A stretch of 64,000 nt of DNA from [Ruminococcus] torques ATCC 27756 (GCF_000153925.1 NZ_DS264358.1:62001-126000); one strand, 5' to 3'; positions 35,367-44,587 are shown, counted from the stretch's first letter. Program-made: numbers and translations. Notes: generated from the letters alone by a model not told the origin.

Positions 35367-36637
35367 ACTCTCTCACCTGCCTTTATCAAGGTTTCGCCGC
35401 TTGCAAGTACGCCGTCCTCATAATCTTCCGCCGCTGTCACTCCGCTGATCGCAGTATTTTTTCCGATCTGCACGTTTGACGGAATCACAGAGTTCTCGCC
35501 GATCGTAGCAAGTCCTCCACTGTAAATGTTCGGTTTCATCTTGTTCGGCACATCGCTTCCGATTCCGATCACAACATTATCTCCGATTACCGTATCTTCT
35601 GCTATGATCGCCCTGTCTATCACACAGTTCTCTCCAATCGTTACTCCCTGCATAATAATCGAATCACGAACGACACTTCCCTTTCCGACGCGCACTCTTC
35701 CGCCTAAAACCGAATTATGCAGTTCCCCGTACACCTCTGTTCCGTTGCTGATAATACACCGATCTACCACTCCGTCCTGCGCAATATACTGAGGTGGGAT
35801 ATTCGCGCTGTTCGTATAGATCTTCCAGAATTCTTCATATAAATTAAATTCAGGGATAATATCAATCAGTTCCATATTGGCTTCCCAGTACGAACTCAAT
35901 GTTCCTACGTCTTTCCAATAACCGTTATATTCATATGCAAAAAGCCTGTCCCCTTTGTCGTGACAATACGGAATAATATGTTTTCCGAAATCACAATTCG
36001 GTTGATCTTTCAACTTGATAAGAGCTTCTTTTAACACCGGCCAGCTAAAGATATAAATACCCATCGACGCCAGATTACTGCTTGGTTTTTCCGGTTTTTC
36101 TTCAAACTCTTTAATCCTGCTCTCATGATCAGTAACAACGATGCCGAACCGGCTCGCCTCTTCAATCGGAACAGGCATTGCCGCGATCGTCACATCCGCA
36201 TGATTCGCTTTGTGAAAATCAAGCATCACTTCGTAATCCATTTTGTAAATATGGTCGCCTGAAAGAATAAGAACATAATCCGGATTATACGTCTCCATAT
36301 AATCAAGATTCTGATAAATCGCGTTTGCCGTACCGGTGTACCATTCACTGTTAGAACTCTTCTCATAAGGAGGAAGTATCGATACACCTCCGACATTTCT
36401 GTCTAAATCCCACGGAATTCCTATTCCGATATGAGTATTCAGCCTCAGCGGCTGGTACTGAGTCAGCACTCCTACTGTATCAATTCCTGAATTAATACAG
36501 TTACTCAGCGGAAAGTCGATAATACGGTATTTTCCGCCAAATGCTACGGCAGGTTTTGCGACTTTTGCTGTAAGAACCCCCAATCGACTGCCCTGCCCGC
36601 CTGCTAAAAGCATTGCAATCATCTCTTTTTTAAACAT
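35363..36637 (-). CDS. glgC: Glucose-1-phosphate adenylyltransferase, catalytic subunit
   Basis: A 424-aa ADP-glucose pyrophosphorylase making ADP-glucose for glycogen. Motifs: [30 protein letters not shown] (Lys in substrate binding), [25 protein letters not shown] and EFEEKP, plus a beta-helix domain at the C-terminus. GAGGTG precedes the ATG. It heads the glgC-glgD(-spoVG) unit; no glycogen synthase or branching enzyme gene is in the window. Confidence 0.96.
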   Translation of the reverse strand: MFKKEMIAMLLAGGQGSRLGVLTAKVAKPAVAFGGKYRIIDFPLSNCINSGIDTVGVLTQYQPLRLNTHIGIGIPWDLDRNVGGVSILPPYEKSSNSEWYTGTANAIYQNLDYMETYNPDYVLILSGDHIYKMDYEVMLDFHKANHADVTIAAMPVPIEEASRFGIVVTDHESRIKEFEEKPEKPSSNLASMGIYIFSWPVLKEALIKLKDQPNCDFGKHIIPYCHDKGDRLFAYEYNGYWKDVGTLSSYWEANMELIDIIPEFNLYEEFWKIYTNSANIPPQYIAQDGVVDRCIISNGTEVYGELHNSVLGGRVRVGKGSVVRDSIIMQGVTIGENCVIDRAIIAEDTVIGDNVVIGIGSDVPNKMKPNIYSGGLATIGENSVIPSNVQIGKNTAISGVTAAEDYEDGVLASGETLIKAGERV

Positions 36638-36668
36638 TACGTCACCTCATTTCTAGTTAGATATATTT

Positions 36669-36696
36669 ATTATATCATATTTTCATGTTTATCCAA
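36669..36696 (-). promoter_or_regulatory. Promoter of glgC-glgD
   Basis: On the reverse strand TTGGAT (36696-36691), a 16-nt spacer and TATAAT (36674-36669), 32 nt before the glgC ATG. Confidence 0.65.
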
Positions 36697-36761
36697 TCAT
36701 TTTTTACAATTTTTTCTTTAACATTTTTAACTTTTTGTTTATTTCGCACAAAAAGAACTTC

Positions 36762-36789
36762 TTTCAATTTTTTGCATATATAGTATAAT
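36762..36789 (+). promoter_or_regulatory. Candidate promoter of murC
   Basis: TTTCAA (36762-36767), a 16-nt spacer and a perfect TATAAT (36784-36789). The -35 box is weak. About 170 nt of leader follow, including the short palindromic element. Confidence 0.5.
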
Positions 36790-36862
36790 ATAGTAGGTTA
36801 TGATATTTTATGACTAATTTTTAAAAAACGATTGTTACACATAGAAATAACGGTGCATTTTA

Positions 36863-36921
36863 ATTGTAACAGTTCAGCTATACAGCGCGATTTTACGAAT
36901 GGCGCAGACGAAACTGTTACT
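36863..36921. repeat. Short copy of the palindromic intergenic element in the murC leader
   Basis: TTGTAACAGTTCAGC at the left and AAACTGTTAC at the right frame GCGCGATTTTACGAATGGCGC. The GC hairpin and variable arm of the long copies are missing. It lies between the murC promoter and its ribosome-binding site, so it would be transcribed. Confidence 0.65.
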
Positions 36922-36957
36922 TTCAACCCATTTAGGTGAAAGAAAAGAGGAAGCATT

Positions 36958-38334
36958 ATGTATAAAATTGATTTTAACGAACCGATCCATATCCATTTTA
37001 TAGGAATCGGCGGTATCAGCATGAGCGGACTTGCGGAAATCCTTTTAAAAGAAGGATTCACTGTATCCGGCTCCGACACAAAGGAATCTCCTTTAACGAA
37101 GAAACTGGTTTCTGAAGGCGCTCATATTATCTATGGTCAGAAAGCGGAAAATATCACACGGGATATCGGTTGTGTCGTTTACACTGCGGCAATCAATCGA
37201 AATAATCCTGAACTGATCGAAGCAGTTGCGCTGAAAATTCCGATGCTGACCCGCGCAGAACTGCTCGGACAGCTTATGAAAAACTACGATACGCCGATCG
37301 CAGTTTCCGGAACTCACGGGAAAACAACGACAACGTCCATGATCTCTCATATTTTACTGGAAGGAGATCTCGACCCGACGATTTCAGTCGGAGGTATTTT
37401 GAAGGCGATCGGAGGAAATATCCGTGTCGGAAATTCAGGTACGTTTATTACGGAAGCATGTGAATATACGAACAGTTTTCTTCATTTCTTCCCAAAAATC
37501 AGCGTAATCCTTAATATCGAAGAGGATCACCTCGATTTCTTCAAAGATCTGGAAGATATTCGTCATTCATTTCATCAGTTTGCGGAACTGCTTCCTGAAG
37601 ACGGAACTCTTATTATCAATGCCGAGATCAAAGATTATGCCGAGATATACGAAGGTCTTTCCTGCAATGTCGTGACATACGGAACAAACGGATGTTTTGA
37701 TTACAGCGCGAAAAATATTACTTATGACGAAAACGGACATGTCGCATTTGACTTGTTCCGCCGCGGTGAATATGCGGATCATATCCAGTTGTCGGTAACA
37801 GGCGACCATAATGTTTCAAACGCTCTGTCCGCCATTGCCGTTGCTGATATTCTTGGTCTTTCTATAGATATCACTAAGAGAGGATTGTTGTCTTTTACAG
37901 GAACAGACCGCCGTTTTGAATATAAAGGGGAATTTAACGGAGTAACTGTTATTGATGATTATGCACACCATCCGACAGAGATTCTTGCCACATTAAAAGC
38001 AGCGCAGCACTCTTTGCACAACAGTGTGTGGTGTGTATTCCAACCTCATACTTATACAAGGACAAAAGCGTTCTTCCATGAATTCGCAGAGGCGCTCTCT
38101 CATGCAGACCACCTCGTACTTGCCGATATCTTTGCTGCAAGAGAAACAGATACTCTCGGCATCTCCTCGGCAGATCTGGCGAAAGAAACCGAAAAACTCG
38201 GAACAGATACGCACTACTTCCCAAGCTTTGCACAGATTGAAGCATTCCTGAAAGAAAACTGCCGTCCCGGTGATCTGCTCATCACAATGGGAGCCGGAGA
38301 CGTTGTTACAATCGGTGAAAATCTGCTAAAATAA
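36958..38334 (+). CDS. murC: UDP-N-acetylmuramate--L-alanine ligase
   Basis: A 458-aa Mur ligase adding L-alanine to UDP-MurNAc in cytoplasmic peptidoglycan synthesis. The N-terminal UDP-binding domain has FIGIGGISMSGLAEIL (15-30), the ATPase P-loop is GTHGKTTTTS (118-127), DDYAHHPTEI lies near the third domain, and the C-terminus ends with ITMGAGDV. Length is typical. AGAGG precedes the ATG by 7-8 nt. It is followed by a long non-coding stretch before dnaD. Confidence 0.96.
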   Translation: MYKIDFNEPIHIHFIGIGGISMSGLAEILLKEGFTVSGSDTKESPLTKKLVSEGAHIIYGQKAENITRDIGCVVYTAAINRNNPELIEAVALKIPMLTRAELLGQLMKNYDTPIAVSGTHGKTTTTSMISHILLEGDLDPTISVGGILKAIGGNIRVGNSGTFITEACEYTNSFLHFFPKISVILNIEEDHLDFFKDLEDIRHSFHQFAELLPEDGTLIINAEIKDYAEIYEGLSCNVVTYGTNGCFDYSAKNITYDENGHVAFDLFRRGEYADHIQLSVTGDHNVSNALSAIAVADILGLSIDITKRGLLSFTGTDRRFEYKGEFNGVTVIDDYAHHPTEILATLKAAQHSLHNSVWCVFQPHTYTRTKAFFHEFAEALSHADHLVLADIFAARETDTLGISSADLAKETEKLGTDTHYFPSFAQIEAFLKENCRPGDLLITMGAGDVVTIGENLLK

Positions 38335-38411
38335 ACATCGTAGAAGCTATTTTTAAGTTCTCCACATAGTTATCTACAAAAAAGAGCAAGTTACCAACAA
38401 AAAAGCCCTTT

Positions 38412-38440
38412 TTTACCCGGCAGTAAAATGATACTATATA
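38412..38440 (+). promoter_or_regulatory. Candidate promoter in the murC-dnaD gap
   Basis: TTTACC (38412-38417), a 17-nt spacer and TATATA (38435-38440). A terminator hairpin begins only 13 nt later, so any transcript would be very short unless it reads through into the repeats and dnaD. Confidence 0.4.
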
Positions 38441-38453
38441 AGAAACACCTGAC

Positions 38454-38482
38454 AAAAGCGGATTCCATGTCCGCTTTTTGTT
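38454..38482 (+). terminator. Terminator in the murC-dnaD gap
   Basis: AAAAGCGGA (38454-38462) pairs with TCCGCTTTT (38470-38478) around a 7-nt loop, followed by TGTT. It probably ends murC transcription. Confidence 0.7.
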
Positions 38483-38487
38483 AACCC

Positions 38488-38853
38488 CAGTTCAGCCCAT
38501 CTCCGTGCTTGTAAGCATAAGTCATACTCGTATGACTTTGCGAACAAGTACCGAGATGGAGTGAGCGCCTTTTCATGAGCAAACCGCGGCAGCGCCGCTT
38601 TGAGTCCGCAGGACGTGTTTGCGATTGGCGCGGGCTGAACTGGGAGACTCCCTATACGGCGAGCGCCTTTTCATGAGCAAACCGCGGCAGCGCCGCTTTG
38701 AGTCTGCAGGACGCGTTTGCGATTGGCGCGGGCTGAACTGGGAGACTCCCTATACGGCGAGCGCTTTTTCATGAGCAAACCGCGGCAGCGCCGCTTTGAG
38801 TCCGCAGGACGCGTTTGCGATTGGCGCGGGCTGAACCGGGAAAAACGCGGCAG
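38488..38853. repeat. Tandem palindromic elements with 98-bp period upstream of dnaD
   Basis: The first unit (38488-38641) is framed by CAGTTCAGCCC and GGGCTGAACTG and contains a variable arm (CATCTCCGTGCTTG with CAAGTACCGAGATGG), GAGCGCC/GGCGC and a hairpin GCGGC-AGC-GCCGC. Near-identical 98-bp copies follow from 38642 and 38740, each lacking the variable arm, then a partial tail with the GC hairpin. The 574-nt gap 38335-38908 holds no convincing gene. Confidence 0.75.
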
Positions 38854-38908
38854 CGCCGCTTTGACCTTCACAAAACACTTAAGAATAATGAAACAGGATG
38901 GAGTAAGT

Positions 38909-40099
38909 ATGAAAACACTGACATTAAAAAATAAATTTCAGACAAACGCGACGCTGCTGCCAAACGATTTTATCGACAATTACATGGTCAATGCCAACGG
39001 CGAATTTATAAAAGTATATCTTTTTCTTCTGCGGCATGCCGAAGACGACAATCCTGCGCTGACACTTTCTATGATTGCAGATTGTCTCAACAATACGGAA
39101 AAAGACATCTTGCGGGCGCTTAGATATTGGGAATCCGAAGGACTGCTCCGATCAGAATATGCGGCGGACGGAAAAATCACATCTCTCGAACTGCAAAGTT
39201 TTGCATGTGCATGGACTCCTCCCGCGTCCCGGAATACCGATTCTCCTGCCGGAGGCATTGCGCCGCAGACTGTCCGCTCCACGATACAAAATGTGTCCGA
39301 CCGGAATCTTCCTTCTCAGCCTCAGTCAGATATTTCTTTATCTGCAGGTCTGACAGATCCGGTTCACTCTATACATAATAAAGAAGGGCTGCACACAGCT
39401 TCACGCCAGACAGCATCCGCTTCAAATGCATCCATTCAAAAAGCCGTCGCTATTGACGAATTTCGGGCACAAAAAGAAATAAAATCTCTCCTCTTTATTG
39501 CAGAACAATATTTGGGAAAAACATTAACACATACTGAAATGGAGACAATTACTTATTTTTATGATACACTGCATATGTCGGCAGATCTGATTGAGTATTT
39601 GATCGAATCTTGTGTAGAAAACGGACATAAAAGCATCCACTATATCAAAAAGGTCGCTTTTTCATGGGTCGAAGAAGGAATCGAGACAGTCTCTCAGGCA
39701 AAAGAGCAGTCTATGCTCTATTCCAGAAGCTGCTACACTGTACTGAATGCGTTCGGTATCAAAGGCAGAGGACCTGCTGCCTCAGAACTTGAATTTATCA
39801 AAAAATGGTCTGAGCAGTATGCATTTTCCTCTGACATTATCGCAGAGGCGTGCAGACGCACGATTACCTCTACACACCAGCCGAGCTTTGAATATGCCGA
39901 TTCTATTCTGACAAAGTGGCATGAACACAATATCCGTCACTTAAAAGAGATCTCGGCGCTTGACGAAGCTCATCAGAAACAGAACTCTGCCGTAAGAACT
40001 GCCGCGCGGCAAAAACCTGTAACAAAGAATCTGAACAATTTTGAGCGCCGCAGTTACGATATGGAATCACTTGAAGAACAACTGCTGAAAAGCAATTAA
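38909..40099 (+). CDS. DnaD-family primosomal/replication initiation protein
   Basis: A 396-aa protein: N-terminal winged-helix-like domain (IKVYLFLLRHAED, LSMIADCLNNTEKDILRALR, WESEGLL), a variable linker, then two DnaD C-terminal-type domains (about 190-270, FIAEQYLGKTLTHTEMETI and HYIKKVAFSWVEEGI; about 280-360, with ILTKWHEHNI). It would help load the replicative helicase at origins or restart sites, with the DnaI-like loader next door. ATG 38909 has GGATGGAG upstream; the open frame extends upstream only through the repeats and is not credited. Confidence 0.85.
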   Translation: MKTLTLKNKFQTNATLLPNDFIDNYMVNANGEFIKVYLFLLRHAEDDNPALTLSMIADCLNNTEKDILRALRYWESEGLLRSEYAADGKITSLELQSFACAWTPPASRNTDSPAGGIAPQTVRSTIQNVSDRNLPSQPQSDISLSAGLTDPVHSIHNKEGLHTASRQTASASNASIQKAVAIDEFRAQKEIKSLLFIAEQYLGKTLTHTEMETITYFYDTLHMSADLIEYLIESCVENGHKSIHYIKKVAFSWVEEGIETVSQAKEQSMLYSRSCYTVLNAFGIKGRGPAASELEFIKKWSEQYAFSSDIIAEACRRTITSTHQPSFEYADSILTKWHEHNIRHLKEISALDEAHQKQNSAVRTAARQKPVTKNLNNFERRSYDMESLEEQLLKSN

Positions 40100-40146
40100 C
40101 AAAACGATTATCATTGAGCCAGACGGCAAGTAGAAGGAGTATCTCC

Positions 40147-41145
40147 ATGGCACTTAAAAATTCACAATATTATGCACTGATGCGGGAGTACGAACAAACC
40201 AGATTGAAAAATCACGATCTTCAAATGAAGCGTTATGAAGAAGTTTACAAAAAACTTCCGGAATTCAAATCACTGGATGAATCGATTTCCATCCTTTCAG
40301 TGCAGTATGGCAAAAAAATGCTAAACGGCGATCCGAAAGCATTGTCTTCTCTCAAAGAAGAGCTTGCAATCCTGCGGCAGAACAAAAAGAACCTTCTTAC
40401 TTCTGCCGGATTTCCCAAAGATTATCTGGAACCGATCTACGATTGTCCCGACTGCATGGACACCGGATATATCGGAAACGAAAAATGTCACTGTTTCAAA
40501 CGCTCCGTTATTGAGCTTTTATATGAACAGTCCAATATCAAAGAATTTCCGACAGAAGCATCTTTCGACTATTTTGACCTTGATTTTTATCCGGCTTCCC
40601 AGTATGATAAAACAACGGGAAAAAACGCCCGCGCTATGATGGAAGAGACATTAAATATATGCCATCGCTTTATAAATAACTTCGGAAAGGAATTCAACAA
40701 TCTCTTTTTCTATGGGAGCGTCGGAGTCGGAAAAACTTTCCTTTCCACCTGTATCGCCCGCGAAATCATGGAACGTGAATTTTCGGTTCTCTATTTCTCG
40801 GCGCCGCAGCTTTTCAGTGTACTTACGCAGACAAAATTTGACCGCAATGACGTCGATTCAAAAAATATGAATGACTATATATTCAACTGTGATCTTCTGA
40901 TCATTGATGATCTTGGAAGCGAGTACACAAATGCGTTCATTGCCGCACAGTTTTTTACATGTATCAACGAACGTCTCATTCACAAGAAATCAACGATCAT
41001 CTCAACAAATCTTTCTCTTGAATCGCTTGCCAATCTTTATACCGAGCGCTCTTTCTCGAGAATCACAAGCAGCTATGCATTGTTAAAGATAATCGGTGAT
41101 GATATACGAATCAAGAAAAAATTAAAAAATAGGGAGGTACATTAA
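40147..41145 (+). CDS. DnaI/DnaC-type helicase loader ATPase
   Basis: A 332-aa AAA+ protein. The N-terminal region has a coiled-coil-rich part and a Cys cluster (CPDCMDTGYIGNEKCHC) as in the zinc-binding domain of DnaI; the C-terminal ATPase has Walker A GSVGVGKTFLS and Walker B LLIIDDLGSE. It loads the hexameric helicase with DnaD. ATG 40147 has AAGGAG 7 nt upstream; an in-frame TTG at 40114 is rejected. It follows dnaD by 47 nt, and its TAA shares one base with the prs ATG. Confidence 0.9.
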   Translation: MALKNSQYYALMREYEQTRLKNHDLQMKRYEEVYKKLPEFKSLDESISILSVQYGKKMLNGDPKALSSLKEELAILRQNKKNLLTSAGFPKDYLEPIYDCPDCMDTGYIGNEKCHCFKRSVIELLYEQSNIKEFPTEASFDYFDLDFYPASQYDKTTGKNARAMMEETLNICHRFINNFGKEFNNLFFYGSVGVGKTFLSTCIAREIMEREFSVLYFSAPQLFSVLTQTKFDRNDVDSKNMNDYIFNCDLLIIDDLGSEYTNAFIAAQFFTCINERLIHKKSTIISTNLSLESLANLYTERSFSRITSSYALLKIIGDDIRIKKKLKNREVH

Positions 41146-42329
41146 TGTTACGCCGAACAGAACGAATTTTGGAAAATATTCCGGTAGGAAGTCTTGGTCT
41201 TATTTCCCTCACGGGATGTGAAGAACTGGGAAAGAAAGTAGATGACTATCTTGTAAAATGGAGACACGAAAGCGGAAATGCTTTTCGCGACGATATTGCA
41301 TTTTCGGGATATGAAAAAGATTCTTATCTTCTTGATGCCCGCGTTCCGCGCTTTGGCTCAGGAGAAGCAAAAGGAGTTCTCGGAGAATCCGTTCGCGGAA
41401 AAGATCTGTATCTTATGGTAGATGTATGTAATTACAGCATTACTTACTCTCTTGCGGGAAAGACAAATCACATGTCTCCTGACGATCATTTCCAGAACTT
41501 AAAGAGAATTATCGCTGCCATTGGCGGAAAAGGACGACGTATCAATGTTATCATGCCGTTTTTATATGAGAGCCGTCAGCACAAAAGAAGTTCCCGTGAA
41601 TCACTCGACTGCGCTCTTGCTTTGCAGGAACTTGTACGCATGGGAGTTGAAAACATCATTACTTTTGACGCTCATGACCCACGTGTACAAAATGCGATCC
41701 CGCTGAGCGGATTTGAAACAGTTTCTCCGACATATCAGTTTATAAAAGGGCTTCTGCGCAATGTCAAAGACTTACAGATCGACGCAGATCATATGATGGC
41801 GATCAGTCCTGACGAGGGCGGAACAAACCGTGCCGTATATCTTGCCAACGTACTTGGCCTTGACATGGGTATGTTCTATAAACGCCGCGATTACACAAAG
41901 ATTGTAGACGGACGTAATCCGATCGTTGCTCATGAATTCCTTGGCTCTTCCGTAGAGGGAAAAGATGTCATCATCATCGACGATATGATTTCTTCAGGCG
42001 ACAGCATCATAGATGTCGCTACGGAACTGAAACAGCGTAAAGCAAACCGGATTTTCGCTGCGGCTACATTCGGTCTGTTTACAAACGGTATGGAGAAATT
42101 CGACAAAGCATATGAAGACGGTATTATTCACGGTATCCTTACGACAAACCTGATCTACCAGACACCGGAGCTTTTGTCTAAACCATATTACATCAACTGT
42201 GATATGAGCAAATATATTGCTCTTATCATCGATACATTGAATCATGACGGATCTCTTAGTTCTATTTTAAGTCCGAACGAAAGAATCCAGCATGTTCTTC
42301 AGAAATACAAAAACGGAGAGCCGGTCTAA
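41145..42329 (+). CDS. prs: Ribose-phosphate pyrophosphokinase, long form
   Basis: A 394-aa PRPP synthetase. The ribose-5-phosphate/PRPP loop is VIIIDDMISSGDS; other signatures are PFLYESRQHKR (flexible loop) and FDAHDPRVQN. It is about 75 residues longer than the classical enzyme, mainly through an N-terminal extension and an altered region (SGEAKGVLGESVRGKDLYL), as in a long-form subgroup of Clostridia. It makes PRPP for nucleotide, His and Trp synthesis. It starts with a 1-nt overlap with dnaI, so its translation is coupled. Confidence 0.9.
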   Translation: MLRRTERILENIPVGSLGLISLTGCEELGKKVDDYLVKWRHESGNAFRDDIAFSGYEKDSYLLDARVPRFGSGEAKGVLGESVRGKDLYLMVDVCNYSITYSLAGKTNHMSPDDHFQNLKRIIAAIGGKGRRINVIMPFLYESRQHKRSSRESLDCALALQELVRMGVENIITFDAHDPRVQNAIPLSGFETVSPTYQFIKGLLRNVKDLQIDADHMMAISPDEGGTNRAVYLANVLGLDMGMFYKRRDYTKIVDGRNPIVAHEFLGSSVEGKDVIIIDDMISSGDSIIDVATELKQRKANRIFAAATFGLFTNGMEKFDKAYEDGIIHGILTTNLIYQTPELLSKPYYINCDMSKYIALIIDTLNHDGSLSSILSPNERIQHVLQKYKNGEPV

Positions 42330-42350
42330 GACCGCTCTCCATGCTTTTTT
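42315..42350 (+). terminator. Terminator of the dnaD-dnaI-prs unit
   Basis: GGAGAG-CGGTC pairs with GACCG-CTCTCC across the prs stop codon (one bulged C), followed after a few bases by TTTTTT. The stem overlaps the end of the coding region. Confidence 0.75.
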
Positions 42351-42374
42351 CATACTTTAAGCGAATAAATTACT

Positions 42375-43478
42375 ATGAACAGACAAAACAACAAAACAGA
42401 ACGAAAAAAAACGATTTCTGACACACTATTTACAGCTTTCATGCTCTTCACTGCGACTGCTGTCTCTTTTTGTTTCTTTCACTTAGGAAATAAAAATTCA
42501 GCAAACATCACTGTGATCTATACGCTTGCGCTCATTTTGACCGCTCTTAAGACGTCCGGATATGTATACGGCATTGTCGCCTCTTTATTCTGCGTCATCG
42601 CCGTTAATTTCCTTTTTTCTTATCCATTTTTTAAATTTAATTTTTCATTGGACGGATATCCTGTCACGTTTATCGGGATGCTCGCGATCACACTAATCAC
42701 AAGCGCAACAACAACTTCTTTAAAACAACATCAAAAAGCCGCTGCGGAACGAGAAAAAGCGCTGGCAGAAGCTGATAAAGAAAAACTGCGTGCAAATCTT
42801 TTACGTGCCGTATCACATGATCTGCGAACACCACTCACAAGTATTATCGGCTCTTCCTCTTCTTATTTGGAAAACGGATCAGATATGACCGAATATGAAC
42901 GAACCGAACTTGTATCAAATATTAAAGAGGATTCTGAATGGCTGCTGAATATGGTCGAGAATCTTCTTACGATCACGCGCATAGACAACAACTCTCAAGA
43001 CAAAGTGAAGAAGTCTCCGGAAGTCGTCGAAGAAGTCGTTTCAGAGGCTATACAACGGCTCAGAAAACGGCTTTCGGACGTCCGTATCAAAGTCCATATG
43101 CCGAATGATTTTCTTATGATTCCCATGGACGCCACATTAATCGAACAGGTTCTCATTAATCTTCTGGAAAATGCTTCCGTTCATTCTGAAAGTACGGAAG
43201 AGATCGATCTGATCATTACACAGACAAAAGAGTGTGTTTCTTTTTCTGTCCGTGACTACGGAAAGGGAATCGATCCCGAACAGCTTCCTTATATATTTGA
43301 AGGTCAGCGCAGTTCCGGAAAAAATTCAGACCACCATAAAGGAATCGGAATCGGTCTGTCAATCTGTAAGACGATCATAGAAGCTCATGGAGGGAAATTA
43401 ACCGCTGTCAATCACAAACACGGCGCCGAATTTATTTTTACACTTCCAAAAGAAAAGGAGGTTGAAGCAAATGCCTAA
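42375..43478 (+). CDS. KdpD-like sensor histidine kinase lacking the N-terminal sensor domain
   Basis: A 367-aa kinase: DUF4118-type membrane domain of KdpD (about 16-112, three to four helices), HisKA with phospho-acceptor His148 (VSHDLRTPLTS) and HATPase_c (NLLENASVHS, GKGIDPEQLPYIFE, GIGIGLSICK). Full KdpD proteins are about 900 aa with N-terminal KdpD and USP domains; these are missing here. It overlaps the kdpE-like gene by 8 nt. No kdpFABC transporter is nearby, so its regulon is unknown. No clear ribosome-binding site precedes the ATG. Confidence 0.85.
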   Translation: MNRQNNKTERKKTISDTLFTAFMLFTATAVSFCFFHLGNKNSANITVIYTLALILTALKTSGYVYGIVASLFCVIAVNFLFSYPFFKFNFSLDGYPVTFIGMLAITLITSATTTSLKQHQKAAAEREKALAEADKEKLRANLLRAVSHDLRTPLTSIIGSSSSYLENGSDMTEYERTELVSNIKEDSEWLLNMVENLLTITRIDNNSQDKVKKSPEVVEEVVSEAIQRLRKRLSDVRIKVHMPNDFLMIPMDATLIEQVLINLLENASVHSESTEEIDLIITQTKECVSFSVRDYGKGIDPEQLPYIFEGQRSSGKNSDHHKGIGIGLSICKTIIEAHGGKLTAVNHKHGAEFIFTLPKEKEVEANA

Positions 43479-44178
43479 ATTTTCAGTCTTAATCATTGAA
43501 GATGAAAAAAATATACAAACTTTCATGGGAAAGGTTTTAAAACGTCATGACTATCAGGTTCTTTATGCCGATACCGGTAAGCAAGGACTGGAAATGATCC
43601 GTTCCCGATGCCCGGATCTTATCCTTCTTGATCTGGGACTTCCGGACATGGACGGCTGTTCTATTATCCGGGACGTCCGTACATGGGCAAGTACTCCGAT
43701 CATCGTTATTTCCGCCCGCACTGCCGAACGGGAAAAGGTTGCGGCTCTTGATCTGGGTGCTGATGATTATATTACAAAACCATTCGGAACTTCCGAGCTT
43801 CTTGCACGGATCCGCGCTTCCCTCAGACACAGCAATCGTCTGCTCACTGACAGCACCTTCTATATCCGTCCTTACCGACATAAGGATTTAATACTTGACT
43901 TTTCCAAACGGCTGCTCACGATTCGCGGCAATGCTGTCCATCTGACTCCGATCGAATATAAGATTGTAGCATATCTGGCGCAAAATTCCGGAAAAGTCAT
44001 TACATATGCATCGATTCTTTCAAATGTATGGGGACCTTACGCTGATAATGACAATAAGATTCTTCGTGTCAACATGGCCAATATCCGCCGAAAAATCGAA
44101 GAAGATCCCGCACAGCCTCAATACATTTTTACCGAAGTCGGAGTCGGCTATCGTATGGCTGAAGATGAAGATGAGTAA
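43471..44178 (+). CDS. KdpE-like OmpR-family response regulator
   Basis: A 235-aa regulator: receiver domain (IIEDEKN acidic pocket, phospho-Asp54 in LLDLGLPDMDG, VISART, Lys in YITKPFG) and an OmpR/PhoB winged helix (about 135-230, LTPIEYKIVAYLAQNSGKVI and ANIRRKIEEDP plus VGVGYRM). ATG 43471 has AGGAGG 9 nt upstream and lies inside the 3' end of the kinase gene (8-nt overlap). Partner of the preceding kinase. Confidence 0.9.
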   Translation: MPKFSVLIIEDEKNIQTFMGKVLKRHDYQVLYADTGKQGLEMIRSRCPDLILLDLGLPDMDGCSIIRDVRTWASTPIIVISARTAEREKVAALDLGADDYITKPFGTSELLARIRASLRHSNRLLTDSTFYIRPYRHKDLILDFSKRLLTIRGNAVHLTPIEYKIVAYLAQNSGKVITYASILSNVWGPYADNDNKILRVNMANIRRKIEEDPAQPQYIFTEVGVGYRMAEDEDE

Positions 44179-44271
44179 ATGTTAAAAACCCGCTAAGGTT
44201 TTTGCCGCTTTATTCCATTTTACACTTTGCTCCTTTAAAATAGAGACTGATTTGTTTTTATTTCATTTGTT

Positions 44272-44300
44272 TTGCACAGAAAATTATTTTTTTGTGTAAA
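44272..44300 (+). promoter_or_regulatory. Candidate promoter of the 47-aa membrane peptide
   Basis: TTGCAC (44272-44277), a 17-nt spacer and TGTAAA (44295-44300), 33 nt before the ATG. Confidence 0.35.
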
Positions 44301-44332
44301 ACCGCAAAATTTATTTTAAGGAGTGACCTACA

Positions 44333-44476
44333 ATGAATATCGGTTTAATTTTACTTATGCTAATCGGAGGCTCTGTCGGAGTTTTTTCTACACTCTACAT
44401 TCTGATCAGCCTTCCTGTCATAATTTTTCTGAAGATTTATCGAAAAATTCGATTCGGAGCTTCTCTTTATGATTAA
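44333..44476 (+). CDS. Unrecognised 47-aa single-pass membrane peptide downstream of kdpDE
   Basis: MNIGLILLMLIGGSVGVFS and further hydrophobic residues to about residue 35 are followed by the basic KIYRKIRFG tail and ASLYD. AAGGAG lies 10 nt before the ATG, and a bidirectional terminator follows. One or two membrane helices are predicted, with a positive C-terminal side. It could be a KdpF-like or kinase-modulating peptide by position; that is inference. No family is recognised. Confidence 0.65.
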   Translation: MNIGLILLMLIGGSVGVFSTLYILISLPVIIFLKIYRKIRFGASLYD

Positions 44477-44526
44477 ATAAAATCAATGATTTTCTTATCT
44501 TATGCATGTTTTTTACAGAGCTGAAC

Positions 44527-44587
44527 AAAAAACTCCGTATACGTCACCGGGTTTTATCCCGAATCTGTATACGGAGTTTTTATTTTA
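44527..44587. terminator. Bidirectional terminator of the membrane peptide and rpoC
   Basis: AAAAAACTCCGTATAC (44527-44542) and its complement GTATACGGAGTTTTT (44567-44581) form a stem of about 15 bp with A and T runs on both sides, between convergent genes. Confidence 0.88.

Noticed and set aside
38488-38853. CRISPR-like array from regularly spaced repeats
   Set aside because: The 98-bp units are contiguous and near-identical along their whole length, with no unique spacers and no cas genes nearby.
38717-38908. N-terminal extension of the DnaD protein through the repeats
   Set aside because: The frame is open only because of the repeat composition. A good ribosome-binding site and the family start lie at 38909.
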